DNA of 64,000 bases from Mesorhizobium sp. (GCA_004020875.1 SAPZ01000011.1:124001-188000); one strand, 5' to 3'. Shown: positions 48,916 through 58,904, numbered from the stretch's first letter. Numbers and translations: made by a program. The notes: generated by a model not told the origin, from the letters alone.

Positions 48916-49521
48916 TTATTTGCCGTCGGCGGCGATGCGAACCTTGATCATGCGGTCGGGGTCGGTGACCGTGCCGTTGTCGGCCTCGTCGCCCTTCTTG
49001 ATCTTGTCGACGAGGTCCATGCCACCGACCACCTTGCCGACGATGGTGTACTGGCCATCGAGGTTCGGCGCCGGCGCGAACATGATGAAGAATTGCGAAT
49101 TGGCCGAGTTCGGATCCTGCGAACGGGCCATGCCGACCACGCCGCGCGTGAACTGCTCGCTCTGCGAGAACTCGGCCGGCAGGTCGGGAAGATCGGAACC
49201 GCCGGTGCCAACCGCTTGCGGGTCGAAGCCCTTCTTCATGTTGCCGAACTTGACGTCGCCGGTTTGCGCCATGAAACCGTCGATGACGCGGTGGAAGGCG
49301 ACATTGTCATAGGCGCCGTCGCGCACCAGCTTCTTGATCTGCGCGACGTGCTTGGGCGCCAGATCGGGACGCAGCGCGATCGTCACGTCGCCATCCTTGA
49401 GCGTGATGACCATGGTGTTTTCCTTGTCGGCGGCGACAGCCGGCCCGGATGCCGAGAAAAAGGATGCCGCGAAAAGGCCGGCAAGCACGACTAGGAACGA
49501 AGCGAGCTTCTTCAGCTGCAT
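48916..49521 (-). CDS. peptidyl-prolyl cis-trans isomerase, cyclophilin type, exported
   Basis: The 201-residue cyclophilin has a signal peptide (LKKLASFLVVLAGLFAASFF, cleavage near AVAA-D). The catalytic core VAFHRVIDGFMAQTGDVKFG and SANSQFFIMFAPAPNLDGQYT is intact. It should act in the periplasm. It sits between coaD and the cytoplasmic paralogue. Confidence 0.94.
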   Translation of the reverse strand: MQLKKLASFLVVLAGLFAASFFSASGPAVAADKENTMVITLKDGDVTIALRPDLAPKHVAQIKKLVRDGAYDNVAFHRVIDGFMAQTGDVKFGNMKKGFDPQAVGTGGSDLPDLPAEFSQSEQFTRGVVGMARSQDPNSANSQFFIMFAPAPNLDGQYTIVGKVVGGMDLVDKIKKGDEADNGTVTDPDRMIKVRIAADGK

Positions 49522-49539
49522 GGGGATCTCCGGGAAAGC

Positions 49540-50040
49540 CTATTTGGTGAACTTGGCGGTGAGCGCCCCGGCGACGGCCGCCGGCACGAATGGGCGGATA
49601 TCGCCGCCCATCGACGCAATCTGGCGCACGAGTGTGGCGGTAATGGTGCGCACCGAGGGACTGGCGGGGAGAAAAACCGTCTGCAGTTCCGGCGCCATCG
49701 TCTCGTTCATACCGGCCATCTGCATTTCGTAGTCGAGATCGGTGCCGTCGCGCAGGCCGCGGATGATGATCGAGGAGCCGTGCTTGCGGGCCGCGTCGAT
49801 GACCAGCCCATCGAAGGAAACGACCCTGATGCGATCGCTGTCCTTGCCCAATTCCACCTTGGTTGCCGCCTCGATCAGCTCCACGCGTTCCTCGAAGGAA
49901 AACAACGGCTTCTTGCCTGGATGGATGCCGATCGCCGCATAGACGGTGTCGGCCACCGCCAGCGACGCCTTGAGCACGTCAAGATGGCCGTTGGTCAGTG
50001 GGTCGAAGGAGCCGGCGTAAAGGGCGGTGCGTTCTGTCAT
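49540..50040 (-). CDS. coaD: phosphopantetheine adenylyltransferase
   Basis: CoaD makes dephospho-CoA from 4'-phosphopantetheine and ATP. The 166-residue product has [21 protein letters not shown] with the TxGH nucleotide motif, [24 protein letters not shown], and the [15 protein letters not shown] ending. It is the first gene of coaD-ppi-ppi. Confidence 0.96.
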   Translation of the reverse strand: MTERTALYAGSFDPLTNGHLDVLKASLAVADTVYAAIGIHPGKKPLFSFEERVELIEAATKVELGKDSDRIRVVSFDGLVIDAARKHGSSIIIRGLRDGTDLDYEMQMAGMNETMAPELQTVFLPASPSVRTITATLVRQIASMGGDIRPFVPAAVAGALTAKFTK

Positions 50041-50055
50041 GGCAGGCTTCTAGAT

Positions 50056-50096
50056 CAATTCCAGGAAAAGTGTGAGCGGTTTTCCGTCCAGAATTG
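50056..50096. repeat. dispersed palindromic repeat, copy 2
   Basis: CAATTC...GAATTG ends and inner GGAAAA / TTTTCC arms give an imperfect palindrome, followed by an A-rich tract. It matches copy 1 at 26125. It lies 16 bases upstream of the coaD start. Confidence 0.7.
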
Positions 50097-50115
50097 AGCA
50101 AAGACAAAAAGATTA

Positions 50116-50165
50116 GAGAGGTTCGCTGCTATCTTGAAATGGTGAAACGCTCTAGCGAACCTCTC
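50116..50165. repeat. 12-bp perfect inverted repeat upstream of coaD
   Basis: GAGAGGTTCGCT (50116-50127) and AGCGAACCTCTC (50154-50165) pair across 26 bases. No T run follows on either strand. It could fold as a hairpin in a transcript or be part of the neighbouring repeat element. The rest of 50041-50329 holds nothing else recognisable. Confidence 0.55.
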
Positions 50166-50329
50166 AGACGCAAATCCCAATGATTGCATGGCCATGAACC
50201 TTTCCGCGCCGATGAACGACAGATGAATGCGGCGATCACGAACGTTTCACGCAGCGTTCACTAGGTTGCCGCTTCAAGGGACGAAACCAAATCCCCATCT
50301 CGTCGTTGTAAGCCCAGGAGAACACGCAA

Positions 50330-50485
50330 ATGCTGATCTACATGCTTGCCACAGCAATGACCATCGTGATGCTCATCGCGACCGCATTCGGATTGCATCA
50401 GGAAGCGGCGCGGGTGCGCGTCAAGGCCAACACCAAGCGGCTCGATGGTTTCGCTCATCATCGCAACGTCTACCGTCGCCACTGA
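50330..50485 (+). CDS. 51-residue small membrane protein
   Basis: ATG 50330 is preceded by CAGGAG 9 bases upstream. The product has one hydrophobic helix (about residues 2-22, MLATAMTIVMLIATAFGL) and a basic, His-rich tail ending NVYRRH. A hairpin follows 15 bases after the stop. The ribosome site, membrane helix and terminator support a real gene. No family recognised. Confidence 0.65.
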   Translation: MLIYMLATAMTIVMLIATAFGLHQEAARVRVKANTKRLDGFAHHRNVYRRH

Positions 50486-50500
50486 TCCCCGTCATGACCG

Positions 50501-50521
50501 AACCGGCCCAACGGGCCGGTT
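50501..50521. terminator. hairpin between the 51-codon ORF and gyrA
   Basis: A perfect 9-bp stem (AACCGGCCC / GGGCCGGTT) with loop AAC lies between the two convergent genes. It has no long T run, so termination may be partial or shared. Confidence 0.55.
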
Positions 50522-50536
50522 GAGCCGAACGAGATC

Positions 50537-53323
50537 TTATTCGCTCCCGCCCGGGTCGTCCGCACCAGCTTCGCTCGAAGCCACGTCTTCCGCCTCTTCG
50601 TCCGACTGCGGCTCCGAAATCCGCTCCACCGACACGACCTTCTCGCCTTCGGCCGTGTTGAAGATCGTCACGCCCTTGGTGGCGCGGCTGGCGAAGCGTA
50701 TGCCATTGACCGGCACCCGGATGACCGTGCCGCCATCCGAAACCAGCATGATCTGATCGTCATTGCCGACCGGGAAGGTCGCGACCAGGCGACCGATCTC
50801 GGCCGTCTTCGACACGTCGGTGGCGCGGATACCCTTGCCGCCGCGCCCCGTCAGGCGGAAGTCGTAGGATGACGAGCGCTTGCCATAGCCATATTCGGTC
50901 ACCGTCAGCACAAGCTTTTCATGCGCCTTGAGGAATTCGTAGCGCTCGTCGGATAGCTCGGCTTCCTCGCCGACCTCTTCATTGGTGAGCGCAATCTCCT
51001 CGTCCTCGCCTGCTCCACCGGCGGCAAGCCGTCGCTCGGCCGCCGCGCGCTTCAGATAGGCGGCGCGCTCGGCGGGTGACGCATCGACATTCTCGATGAT
51101 CGACATCGAGATGATGCGGTCGGTCTCGGCCATGCTTATGCCGCGCACGCCAACGGAGTTGCGGCTCTGGAAGACGCGCACGTCGGAGACCGGGAAACGG
51201 ATGCACTGGCCGGAATTCGCCGTCAAAAGCACGTCGTCATTGTCGGTGCAGGTCTCGACGCCAAGGATCTCGTCGCCTTCTTCCTCCAGCTTCATGGCGA
51301 TCTTGCCGTTGCGGTTGACCTGGACGAAGTCGGACAGCTTGTTGCGGCGCACCGTGCCGCGCGTGGTCGCGAACATCACGTCGAGCTCGCCCCAACTGGT
51401 TTCGTCCTCCGGCAGCGGCATGATGGTGGTGATGCGCTCGCCCTGCTCGAGCGGCAGCATGTTGATCAGCGCCTTGCCCCGCGATTGCGGGTTGCCGATC
51501 GGCAGCCGCCAGACTTTTTCCTTGTAGACGATGCCGCGCGAAGAGAAGAACAGCACCGGCGTATGCGTGTTGGCCACGAACAGCCTTGTGACGAAATCCT
51601 CTTCCTTGGTCGACATGCCGGAGCGGCCCTTGCCGCCGCGGCGCTGAGCCCGGTAGAGCGACAGCGGCACGCGCTTGATGTAGCCGGAATGGCTGACGGT
51701 GACGACCATGTCCTCGCGCTGGATCAGGTCCTCGTCTTCCATGTCCGCTCCGCCCTCGGAGAGCTCGGTACGGCGCGGCGTGCCGAACTCGTCGCGAACC
51801 GCAATCAACTCGTCCTTGACGATCTGCTGGATGCGCGCTCGAGACGACAAAATATCAAGGAAATCAACAATCTCGGCGCCAATCTTGTTCAACTCATCGG
51901 CGATCTCGTCGCGGCCGAGCGCTGTCAGGCGCTGCAGGCGCAGGTCGAGGATGGCGCGCGCCTGTTCCTCGGAGAGATTGTAAGTGCCATCCTCGTTGAT
52001 GCGGTGGCGCGGGTCATCGATCAGCTTGATCAGCGGCGCGACGTCGTGCGACGGCCAGCGCCGCTCCATCAACTGCTCGCGCGCCGTCTGCGGATCGGGC
52101 GCGGTGCGGATCAGCTTGATCACCTCGTCGATATTGGCGACCGCAATCGCCAGGCCGACAAGGACATGGGCGCGCTCGCGCGCCTTGCGCAGCAGGTATT
52201 TGGTGCGGCGGCTGATCACCTCCTCGCGGAAGCCGACGAAGGCTTTCAGCATGTCGATCAGCGTCATCACTTCCGGCTTGCCGCCGTTCAGCGCCACCAT
52301 GTTGGCGCCGAACGATGTCTGCAGCGGCGTGAAGCGGTAAAGCTGGTTGAGGATGACGTCGGCGACGGCCTCGCGCTTCAGCTCGATGACGACCCGGTAA
52401 CCCTGGCGGTCGCTTTCGTCGCGAATGTCGGAGATCCCGTCGATGCGCTTTTCGCGCACCAGTTCGGCCATCTTCTCGATCATCGCCGCCTTGTTCACCT
52501 GATAGGGGATTTCGGTGACGACGATGGATTCGCGGTCATTGCCGCGCCTTTCGATCTCGACGCGGCCTCGCATGACGATCGAGCCGCGGCCGGTGGAATA
52601 GGCACTGTAGATGCCGGAGCGGCCAAGCACGATGCCGCCGGTCGGGAAATCCGGGCCGGGCACGATCTCCATCAGCGCCGGCAGGTCGATGGCCGGGTTG
52701 TCGATGATCGCCATCGCGCCATTGCACACTTCCGCCAGGTTGTGCGGCGGAATGTTGGTGGCCATGCCGACAGCGATGCCGCCGGAACCGTTGACCAGAA
52801 GGTTGGGGAAGCGCGCCGGCAGCACCTTCGGCTCTTGTTCGGCGCCGTCGTAATTGTCCTGAAAATCGACCGTTTCCTTGTCGATATCCTCCAGGAGCTC
52901 ATGCGCGACCTTGGTGAGCCGCGACTCGGTGTAGCGCATGGCCGCGGGCGGGTCGGCGTCGATGGAGCCGAAATTGCCCTGTCCGTCGATCAGCGGCACG
53001 CGCAGCGACCAGTCCTGCGCCATGCGAACCAGCGCGTCATAGATCGAGGCGTCGCCATGCGGATGGTATTTACCCATCACGTCGCCGACGATACGCGACG
53101 ACTTCACATGCTTGCGGTTCCAGTGGTAACCGCCTTCCTGCATGGCGTAGAGGATGCGGCGATGCACGGGCTTCAGGCCGTCGCGCACGTCGGGCAGCGC
53201 GCGGCTGACGATCACGCTCATGGCGTAATCGAGATAGGAGCGCTGCATCTCCTCGATGATCGAAATCGGCTCGATGCCGGTGGGGCCGTCGTCCGGCCCG
53301 CGCGGTGTCTTCTGGTCGGTCAA
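50537..53323 (-). CDS. gyrA: DNA gyrase subunit A
   Basis: GyrA breaks and rejoins DNA during supercoiling. The 928-residue product has the catalytic Tyr131 in [11 protein letters not shown], the quinolone-pocket segment [13 protein letters not shown] (Ala92 stands where E. coli has Ser83; Asp96 matches Asp87), and the GyrA box QRRGGKG opening the C-terminal pinwheel. A ~35-residue acidic insert lies in the C-terminal domain (SDERYEF region), and an acidic tail ends the protein. It is convergent with the small ORF and divergent from sulP. Confidence 0.97.
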   Translation of the reverse strand: MTDQKTPRGPDDGPTGIEPISIIEEMQRSYLDYAMSVIVSRALPDVRDGLKPVHRRILYAMQEGGYHWNRKHVKSSRIVGDVMGKYHPHGDASIYDALVRMAQDWSLRVPLIDGQGNFGSIDADPPAAMRYTESRLTKVAHELLEDIDKETVDFQDNYDGAEQEPKVLPARFPNLLVNGSGGIAVGMATNIPPHNLAEVCNGAMAIIDNPAIDLPALMEIVPGPDFPTGGIVLGRSGIYSAYSTGRGSIVMRGRVEIERRGNDRESIVVTEIPYQVNKAAMIEKMAELVREKRIDGISDIRDESDRQGYRVVIELKREAVADVILNQLYRFTPLQTSFGANMVALNGGKPEVMTLIDMLKAFVGFREEVISRRTKYLLRKARERAHVLVGLAIAVANIDEVIKLIRTAPDPQTAREQLMERRWPSHDVAPLIKLIDDPRHRINEDGTYNLSEEQARAILDLRLQRLTALGRDEIADELNKIGAEIVDFLDILSSRARIQQIVKDELIAVRDEFGTPRRTELSEGGADMEDEDLIQREDMVVTVSHSGYIKRVPLSLYRAQRRGGKGRSGMSTKEEDFVTRLFVANTHTPVLFFSSRGIVYKEKVWRLPIGNPQSRGKALINMLPLEQGERITTIMPLPEDETSWGELDVMFATTRGTVRRNKLSDFVQVNRNGKIAMKLEEEGDEILGVETCTDNDDVLLTANSGQCIRFPVSDVRVFQSRNSVGVRGISMAETDRIISMSIIENVDASPAERAAYLKRAAAERRLAAGGAGEDEEIALTNEEVGEEAELSDERYEFLKAHEKLVLTVTEYGYGKRSSSYDFRLTGRGGKGIRATDVSKTAEIGRLVATFPVGNDDQIMLVSDGGTVIRVPVNGIRFASRATKGVTIFNTAEGEKVVSVERISEPQSDEEAEDVASSEAGADDPGGSE

Positions 53324-53496
53324 ATCAGGTCACAATCCAGTCGGGAATCACTGCATGCTTATATAGGAAGCCTCGCCGAAACTCCAATGTCGGCCGGACT
53401 TTTCCAGAGGCAATTTCGATGGTAATTTCAAATGGATACCGCTGATTGCGACGATATGGCCACCGTCGTTTTCGCCGTCATGCGGCAAGGTCGGTG

Positions 53497-55227
53497 ATGG
53501 ATCGGGCAAAAACCGCAAGAGCTGTGAACCTGGCCTCGTGGCTGCCCATGCGGGCCCTCAGCGGCTGGGGTGTCAATGACCTCAACGGAGATCTGGCGGC
53601 CGGCATCACGCTGGCCGCGATCGCCATTCCAGAGCAGATGGCGACGGCGCGCCTCGGCGGTTTCGCGCCGCAGATCGGCTTTTTCACCTTCGTCGCCGGC
53701 TCTGTCGCCTTCGCGCTGCTCGGCGCCAACCGCCACCTGTCGGCGGGCGCGGATTCGACGATCACGCCTTTGTTCGCCGGCGGTCTGGCGGTGATCGCCA
53801 CCTCGGGCTCGCCGCATTATCTGGCGATGGCGGGCATGCTGGCCCTGATGGTGGGCCTGCTGGTGGCGCTCAGCGGTATTTTCCGTCTCGGCTGGATTGC
53901 CGATCTCCTGTCCGTGCCGGTCACGACCGGCTTCCTTGCCGGCATTTCCGTACATATCATCGTCTCGCAACTGCCTTCCTTGTTCGGCCTGCCGGCCGAA
54001 AGCGGCGAGACGGTGCGGCGGATCGGCGAGATAGCCGCCAATCTTCACCTCACCAATCCCTGGAGCCTGGCAATCGGCCTCGGCGTCTTCGCCATCGTCT
54101 TCGCGGCCGGACAGGTCAGCGCGCGTATCCCGGCGGCATTGATCGGCATGGTCCTGGCGACGCTTGGCGTTGTCGCCTTCGACTTGAAGAACCGTGGCGT
54201 CGAGGTGCTCGGCGCCTTGCCGAACGGGCTGCCGGCCCCGGGCATACCGACCGTCGACTTCCAGGACGCACGGGCCCTTGTGCCCCTGGCGCTGCTGATC
54301 GCCATCGTCGTCATGGTGCAGACGGCGGCCACAAGCCGCTCCTTCCCGCCGCGGAATGGCCAAGCGACAGACGTGAACCGCGACTTCGTCGGCGTCGGCG
54401 CGGGCAGCATCGTGGCCGGCCTGTTCGGCGCCTTTGCCGTCAACGCCAGCCCGCCGCGTACGGCCATCGTCGCCCAGACCGGCGGCCGCTCTCAGCTGTC
54501 GGGTCTGATCGCGGCGGCCATCGTGCTGACGCTCGGCGCCTTTGGTGGCACCCTGCTGGCCAATGTGCCGCAAGCGGCCCTTGCCGCCGTGCTGATGTTC
54601 GTGGCCCAGCACATCCTGCGCTGGAGGATCGCCGTTAACGTCTACCGGCAGGCGCCGGGTGAGTTCGCGCTGATCCTGATCACCATGATCGCCATCGTCA
54701 TCCTGCCGATCGAAACCGGCGTCGCTATCGGCATCGGCCTGTCGCTGCTGCACGGCATCTGGGGCTCGACGCGCACGGAACCGATCGAACTGGCGCAGGT
54801 GCCGGGCACCTCGGTCTGGTGGCCGCCGAACGGCTCAAACGCAGGCGAGCAGCACGCCGGTGTGCTGGTTGCAGCGTTCCAGGCGCCGCTTTCCTTCGTC
54901 AATGCCGACCGTTTCAAGCGCGGTCTGAGGGACCTGATCGACGCCAGGAGCGACGATGTGAAGCTGGTGGTGCTGGAGGCCAGCAACATCGTCGAGATCG
55001 ACTATACCGCCGCCCAGGCACTGATCGACACCATCTGCCATTGTCGCGACAAAGGCGCGGTCTTTGCTATCGCGCGCATGGAATCGCTGCGCGCCCAGGC
55101 GGCGCTGACGCGGTTCGGTATCGCTGACATTGTCGGCGCTGAGCACATATTCCACAGCGTCGACGCGGCGATCAAAACACTTGATCCGGGGAAACCGCAA
55201 CCGCAAGAACAGGATGGAATAGGATGA
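53497..55227 (+). CDS. SulP family anion transporter with STAS domain
   Basis: The 576-residue product has about 11-12 membrane spans with the SulP pattern GDLAAGITLAAIAIPEQMATARLGG and FVGVGAGSIVAGLFGAFAVNASPPRTAI, then a cytoplasmic STAS domain (about 470-560; VVLEASNIVEIDYTAAQALID). SulP proteins carry sulfate, bicarbonate or dicarboxylates. ATG 53497 follows AAGG. The stop overlaps the ParB-like gene by 4 bases, which points to a working pair. The ion is not known. Confidence 0.92.
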   Translation: MDRAKTARAVNLASWLPMRALSGWGVNDLNGDLAAGITLAAIAIPEQMATARLGGFAPQIGFFTFVAGSVAFALLGANRHLSAGADSTITPLFAGGLAVIATSGSPHYLAMAGMLALMVGLLVALSGIFRLGWIADLLSVPVTTGFLAGISVHIIVSQLPSLFGLPAESGETVRRIGEIAANLHLTNPWSLAIGLGVFAIVFAAGQVSARIPAALIGMVLATLGVVAFDLKNRGVEVLGALPNGLPAPGIPTVDFQDARALVPLALLIAIVVMVQTAATSRSFPPRNGQATDVNRDFVGVGAGSIVAGLFGAFAVNASPPRTAIVAQTGGRSQLSGLIAAAIVLTLGAFGGTLLANVPQAALAAVLMFVAQHILRWRIAVNVYRQAPGEFALILITMIAIVILPIETGVAIGIGLSLLHGIWGSTRTEPIELAQVPGTSVWWPPNGSNAGEQHAGVLVAAFQAPLSFVNADRFKRGLRDLIDARSDDVKLVVLEASNIVEIDYTAAQALIDTICHCRDKGAVFAIARMESLRAQAALTRFGIADIVGAEHIFHSVDAAIKTLDPGKPQPQEQDGIG

Positions 55228-55847
55228 TCGCCCCCCGAGAACCAATTGTGACGCCGGTCCCCGTCGAGGAACTGCGGCCAACGCAGATAACGGTTGGCAT
55301 GAGGGAGGTCGAGCTGAAGCGCCAGATGATCCGGGCGCAGGACGCCAAGAACAAGACTGGTGTCTTCCTGGGCAGACACATGATGCCGGTGGTGCTCGGT
55401 CCGAAGAACCGCAATTACGTCACCGACCATCACCACCTCGCCCGTGCCCTTCTGGAGGAAGGGGTCAAGGACGTGCTGGTCACAGTAGTCAGCGATTTGT
55501 CCGCGCTGGACAAGGAAGCGTTTCTTTTCATGCTCGACAATCGTGGTTGGATGCATCCTTTCGACGAGACTGGCAGGCGCCGCGATTATTCGGCCATTCC
55601 CAAGACCATCGGCGAGCTGGTAGACGATCCGTATCGAAGCATGGCCGGCGAACTGCGCCGTCAGGGCGGTTTCGCCAAGGACACCACGCCATTCAGCGAA
55701 TTCCTGTGGGCTGACTTCCTGCGCCGGCGCATCGACCGCGACGCCGTCGCCAAGAACTTCGACAAGGCGACGAAGCAAGCCTTGGCGCTCGCCAAGAGCA
55801 AGGACGCGGATTATCTGCCTGGATGGTGCGGCCCGACATCGGATTGA
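55224..55847 (+). CDS. ParB-like nuclease-fold protein (ParBc_2 type)
   Basis: The 207-residue product resembles the ParBc_2 group: VEELRPTQITVGMREVELKRQ, GVFLGRHMMPVVLGPKNRNYVTDHHHLARALLEEG, and a C-terminal helical part with FSEFLWADFLRRRI. The ParB/Srx fold hydrolyses or binds nucleotides in other families. It lacks the DNA-binding part of chromosome ParB. It is translationally coupled to the SulP transporter (ATGA), so a role in segregation is unlikely. The function is unknown. Confidence 0.85.
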   Translation: MIAPREPIVTPVPVEELRPTQITVGMREVELKRQMIRAQDAKNKTGVFLGRHMMPVVLGPKNRNYVTDHHHLARALLEEGVKDVLVTVVSDLSALDKEAFLFMLDNRGWMHPFDETGRRRDYSAIPKTIGELVDDPYRSMAGELRRQGGFAKDTTPFSEFLWADFLRRRIDRDAVAKNFDKATKQALALAKSKDADYLPGWCGPTSD

Positions 55848-55873
55848 CTGCACACTGATCGAAAGCGTCAAGC

Positions 55874-56701
55874 CTATCGGCTCGCACGGCGTCTGCGATA
55901 GACGCCTGGCGCCTCTCCCATCTCGCGCCGGAACCGGCGATTGAAGGTCGATAGATCGTTGAAACCGGCGTCGAATGCGATCGTCGAAATCGTCGCGTCC
56001 GAGCTGCGCAGGCGCACAGCGGCGCGGTGAAGCCTGGTCCTCAGCAGGAACTGATAGGGCGTCATGCCGGCCACGTGCCGGAACGTGCGCAGGAAATGAT
56101 ACGGGCTGGTCGCCGTGCCGCCGGCAAGCTCGGCCAGCGAGAGCGGCCGCTCGGCATTGAGCTCGATCAGCCGCACTGCTTCGGCAACACGTTTCTGATC
56201 GCGGCGGCTGGGTGCCCGCGCCGTTCTGGAAGAACCGGCGGCAGCCGCAACCACCGCGCCGGCAAGGCGCAGGCCGAGTTCCTCGAACGCCCCGTTGTCG
56301 CTCCTTTCGCGCGCCGCCTCCGCCTCGGCAAGCAAAGGCGCCAGCGACGGTAAGGGCGGCAGGCGCGGATCGGCGAAGCCCAGCCGCTTCGCGCCCGGCA
56401 GTTCGGCCACGACGCGCTCCAGATAGGCCGGGGAAAAATGGAAGGAGAGGCAGCGATCGCCGGCGCCATGCTCGTGCCCGCATTCGTAGCAGGCGCCTGG
56501 ATTGCCGAGGAGGATGGCGCCCGGCGCCAGCATCGCCGTGCCTTGGCGCGTGCGGTAGCGGAACGTGCCGCTGGTTACCGCGGCGACGCAGAAGCCGCGA
56601 TGTTCTTCCTCGAACGGCCTGTCGCCCGCGGCGGCGGTACACACCACGTCGGACACCTGCCAGCCTGATCCGGAAGCCAGAGTTCTCTGCACTGTCGTCA
56701 T
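55874..56701 (-). CDS. AraC family transcriptional regulator
   Basis: The 275-residue product has a cupin-like sensor half (FCVAAVTSGTFRYRTRQGTAM, ILLGNPGACYECGHEHGAGDRCLSFHF) and a C-terminal AraC double helix-turn-helix (PLSLAELAGGTATSPYHFLRTFRHV, ISTIAFDAGFNDLSTFNRRFRREMG). ATG 56701 gives a normal length; the frame upstream is antisense to the next gene. It is divergent from the 176-residue gene and VOC gene, which it may control. Confidence 0.9.
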   Translation of the reverse strand: MTTVQRTLASGSGWQVSDVVCTAAAGDRPFEEEHRGFCVAAVTSGTFRYRTRQGTAMLAPGAILLGNPGACYECGHEHGAGDRCLSFHFSPAYLERVVAELPGAKRLGFADPRLPPLPSLAPLLAEAEAARERSDNGAFEELGLRLAGAVVAAAAGSSRTARAPSRRDQKRVAEAVRLIELNAERPLSLAELAGGTATSPYHFLRTFRHVAGMTPYQFLLRTRLHRAAVRLRSSDATISTIAFDAGFNDLSTFNRRFRREMGEAPGVYRRRRASR

Positions 56702-56785
56702 GCCTGAAAGATAGCAATTTTTCCCAAGCGACGAACCCCGCCTGCCCCTATTGCTTGCCCTCTCCTGACAAACGAGGCAGCAACC

Positions 56786-57316
56786 ATGACCAATCCCTTT
56801 GCCGAGGCCTTGCACAGTGACGGCCCCAATCCGGATCTCGCTGAAAAGCTGAAGCTCTACGGCCGCTTCATTGGCGCCTGGACATTCGACGCCACGCGCA
56901 TCTTCGAGGACGGCACCAGGCTCACCGGTCGCGGCGAGGTGCATTTCGGCTGGGTTCTGGAAGGCAGGGCCGTGCAGGATGTCTGGATCTTGCCGGCGCG
57001 AGACGCGGGCCCCTCCCCGTCGCTCGGGCCGTGGACCTTCTACGGCACGACATTGCGCGTCTACGATCCCGGCACCGACACCTGGCACATCTTCTGGAGC
57101 GACCCGCGCAACCAGTACTACAGCCGGCAGCTCGGCCGCGCCGAGGGCGACACGATCGTCCAGATCGGCGCCGACGGCACCGGCGCGTCGGTGCGCTGGA
57201 GCTTTTCACGCATCACCGAAAACTCGTTCCGCTGGCTAGGCGAGCATTCATATAACGGCGGCACGACCTGGCGAATGGAGGTCGAATTCCTGGCGCGACG
57301 CGCGACTCCGGCCTAA
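56786..57316 (+). CDS. hypothetical protein, lipocalin-like beta barrel
   Basis: The 176-residue product has no signal peptide and a pattern of alternating strands: YGRFIGAWTFDATRIFEDG, GEVHFGWVLEGRAVQDVWIL, FYGTTLRVYDPGTDTWHIFWSDP, and WRMEVEFLARR. This is like small calycin/DUF1579-type barrels. No function recognised. It is divergent from an AraC gene and 32 bases upstream of a VOC gene, so the three may form a regulated unit. Confidence 0.7.
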   Translation: MTNPFAEALHSDGPNPDLAEKLKLYGRFIGAWTFDATRIFEDGTRLTGRGEVHFGWVLEGRAVQDVWILPARDAGPSPSLGPWTFYGTTLRVYDPGTDTWHIFWSDPRNQYYSRQLGRAEGDTIVQIGADGTGASVRWSFSRITENSFRWLGEHSYNGGTTWRMEVEFLARRATPA

Positions 57317-57348
57317 TCAGCCAACCAATTGCAATTATGGAGGAAACA

Positions 57349-57726
57349 ATGCTCGATCATGTCTCGATCGGTGTCCGCGATACCGGTACTTCCAAACGCT
57401 TCTACGACGCTGCTCTCGAGCCGCTCGGCTGTTCCTGCCTCAGCCAGTCCTCCGGCTCCCTCGGCTACGGTGCCGAGGCGGTCCAGCTTTGGGTGAACGA
57501 CGCCGGGCGGCCGGTACCGGCTGACACGGAGTCCGGCCTGCATTTCTGCTTCTCGGCGCCGACGCGCGCCAGCGTCGACGCCTTCCATGCCGCCGCGTTG
57601 CGTGAGGGCGGCAAGGACAACGGCCAGCCGGGACTGCGCGCAGCCTATGGCGACAACTACTATGCCGCCTTCGTCATCGATCCGGACGGCTATCGGTTGG
57701 AAGCCTACTGCAGCAGGGCCGAATAG
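57349..57726 (+). CDS. VOC family protein (glyoxalase/bleomycin-resistance fold)
   Basis: A 125-residue single-domain VOC protein: MLDHVSIGVRDTGTSKRFYD, GLHFCFSAPTRASVDAFHAAAL, and YYAAFVIDPDGYRLEAYC. His and Glu residues at the usual metal positions (DHVS, HFCF, LEAYC) are present. The start follows GGAGGAAACA. The substrate is unknown. Confidence 0.9.
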   Translation: MLDHVSIGVRDTGTSKRFYDAALEPLGCSCLSQSSGSLGYGAEAVQLWVNDAGRPVPADTESGLHFCFSAPTRASVDAFHAAALREGGKDNGQPGLRAAYGDNYYAAFVIDPDGYRLEAYCSRAE

Positions 57727-57818
57727 CCGGCTGATTTCCCCTCCCGGCTGTTCCCACCGCTCGGGCTTTGCTCTACCAATTGCAGAGCTTGGGCTTCGCC
57801 CGGCGGGAGGGGCCAGCG

Positions 57819-58448
57819 ATGCCGAGTTTCGACAGCCTGTTCAACGCCTTCGTCACGATCCTGGTGACCATCGACCCCCCGGGGCTGGCGCCGCTCTTCC
57901 TTGCCGTGACGCGTGGCATGAATCGCGAGGAGCGCCAGCAGGTGTCGGTGCGCGCTTCGGTGATCGGCTTTCTGGTCATGGCGCTGTTCGCGATCGCCGG
58001 CGCCTCGATCCTGTCGGTGTTCGGCATCACGCTGCCGGCCTTCCGCGTTGCCGGCGGCTTCCTGCTGTTCTTCATTGCCTTCGAAATGGTGTTCGAGCGC
58101 CGCCAGGACCGCAAGGAGAAGATCGGCGACGTCGCCATCACCAAGGACATGATCCACAACATCGCCGCCTTCCCGCTGGCGATCCCGCTGATCGCCGGCC
58201 CGGGCGCCATCTCGGCGACGGTGCTCTTATCGGGACATTTCGAGGGCTTTGCCGCCCAGGCAGCCCTTGTCGGCATCATCTTCTTCTGCCTCGTCATCAC
58301 CTATCTTGTGTTTGTGCTGTCGGAACGCATCGACCGAATCCTCGGCCAGACCGGTCGTTCCATCCTGACGCGGTTGCTCGGCGTGATCCTGGCGGCCTTG
58401 GCGGTCCAGTTCGTGGCCGACGGCGTCAGGGCGCTGATGGCCGCATAG
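57819..58448 (+). CDS. MarC family membrane protein
   Basis: The 209-residue product has six spans and the MarC pattern: FVTILVTIDPPGLAPLFLAVT, FRVAGGFLLFFIAFEMVF, FPLAIPLIAGPGAISATVLL, and LTRLLGVILAALAVQFVADG. The start at 57819 follows GGGAGGGG. Despite the name, members of this family have no proven drug-resistance function. Confidence 0.93.
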   Translation: MPSFDSLFNAFVTILVTIDPPGLAPLFLAVTRGMNREERQQVSVRASVIGFLVMALFAIAGASILSVFGITLPAFRVAGGFLLFFIAFEMVFERRQDRKEKIGDVAITKDMIHNIAAFPLAIPLIAGPGAISATVLLSGHFEGFAAQAALVGIIFFCLVITYLVFVLSERIDRILGQTGRSILTRLLGVILAALAVQFVADGVRALMAA

Positions 58449-58478
58449 TCCAGCGGCCGCGAAGCAACTGCCTCCTGC

Positions 58479-58904
58479 CTACTTCACCCCCGTCTCAACC
58501 ACCTCGAAATCATGCGTGAGCGTCGCCGTCTTCGCCATCATGGCGCTAGCCGAGCAGTATTTATCGATCGACAGATCGATCGCCCGTTTGACCTTGTCAT
58601 GCGACAGGGCTTTGCCCTTGACGATGAAATGCATGTGGATGCGGGTGAACACTTTGGGGTCGGTCTCTGCGCGATCGGCGTCGAGCTCGACGACACAATC
58701 CTCGATTGCTTCGCGGCCTTTCTCAAGGATGTGAACGACGTCAAAGGCCGAGCAGCCGCCGGTGCCGATCAGCACCAGTTCCATCGGGCTCGGTCCAGGC
58801 GTCTTGCCATCCGGCCCACGCGCCGTGCCCAGCACGACCTTATGCCCGCTTCCGGATTCGCCGACAAAGGTGCGATCCTCGACCCATTTGACGCGTGCTT
58901 TCAC
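58479..58904 (-). CDS. OsmC family protein
   Basis: The 141-residue product is YhfA/OsmC-like: PGPSPMELVLIGTGGCSAFDVVHIL with the first redox Cys, and AIDLSIDKYCSASAMMAK with the second. OsmC proteins reduce organic hydroperoxides or act on related thiol chemistry. It starts 30 bases downstream of the DUF2306 remnant on the same strand. Confidence 0.93.
   Translation of the reverse strand: MKARVKWVEDRTFVGESGSGHKVVLGTARGPDGKTPGPSPMELVLIGTGGCSAFDVVHILEKGREAIEDCVVELDADRAETDPKVFTRIHMHFIVKGKALSHDKVKRAIDLSIDKYCSASAMMAKTATLTHDFEVVETGVK

Noticed and set aside
51485..53425. Open frame of 646 codons on the plus strand
   Set aside because: Exact antisense shadow of gyrA.
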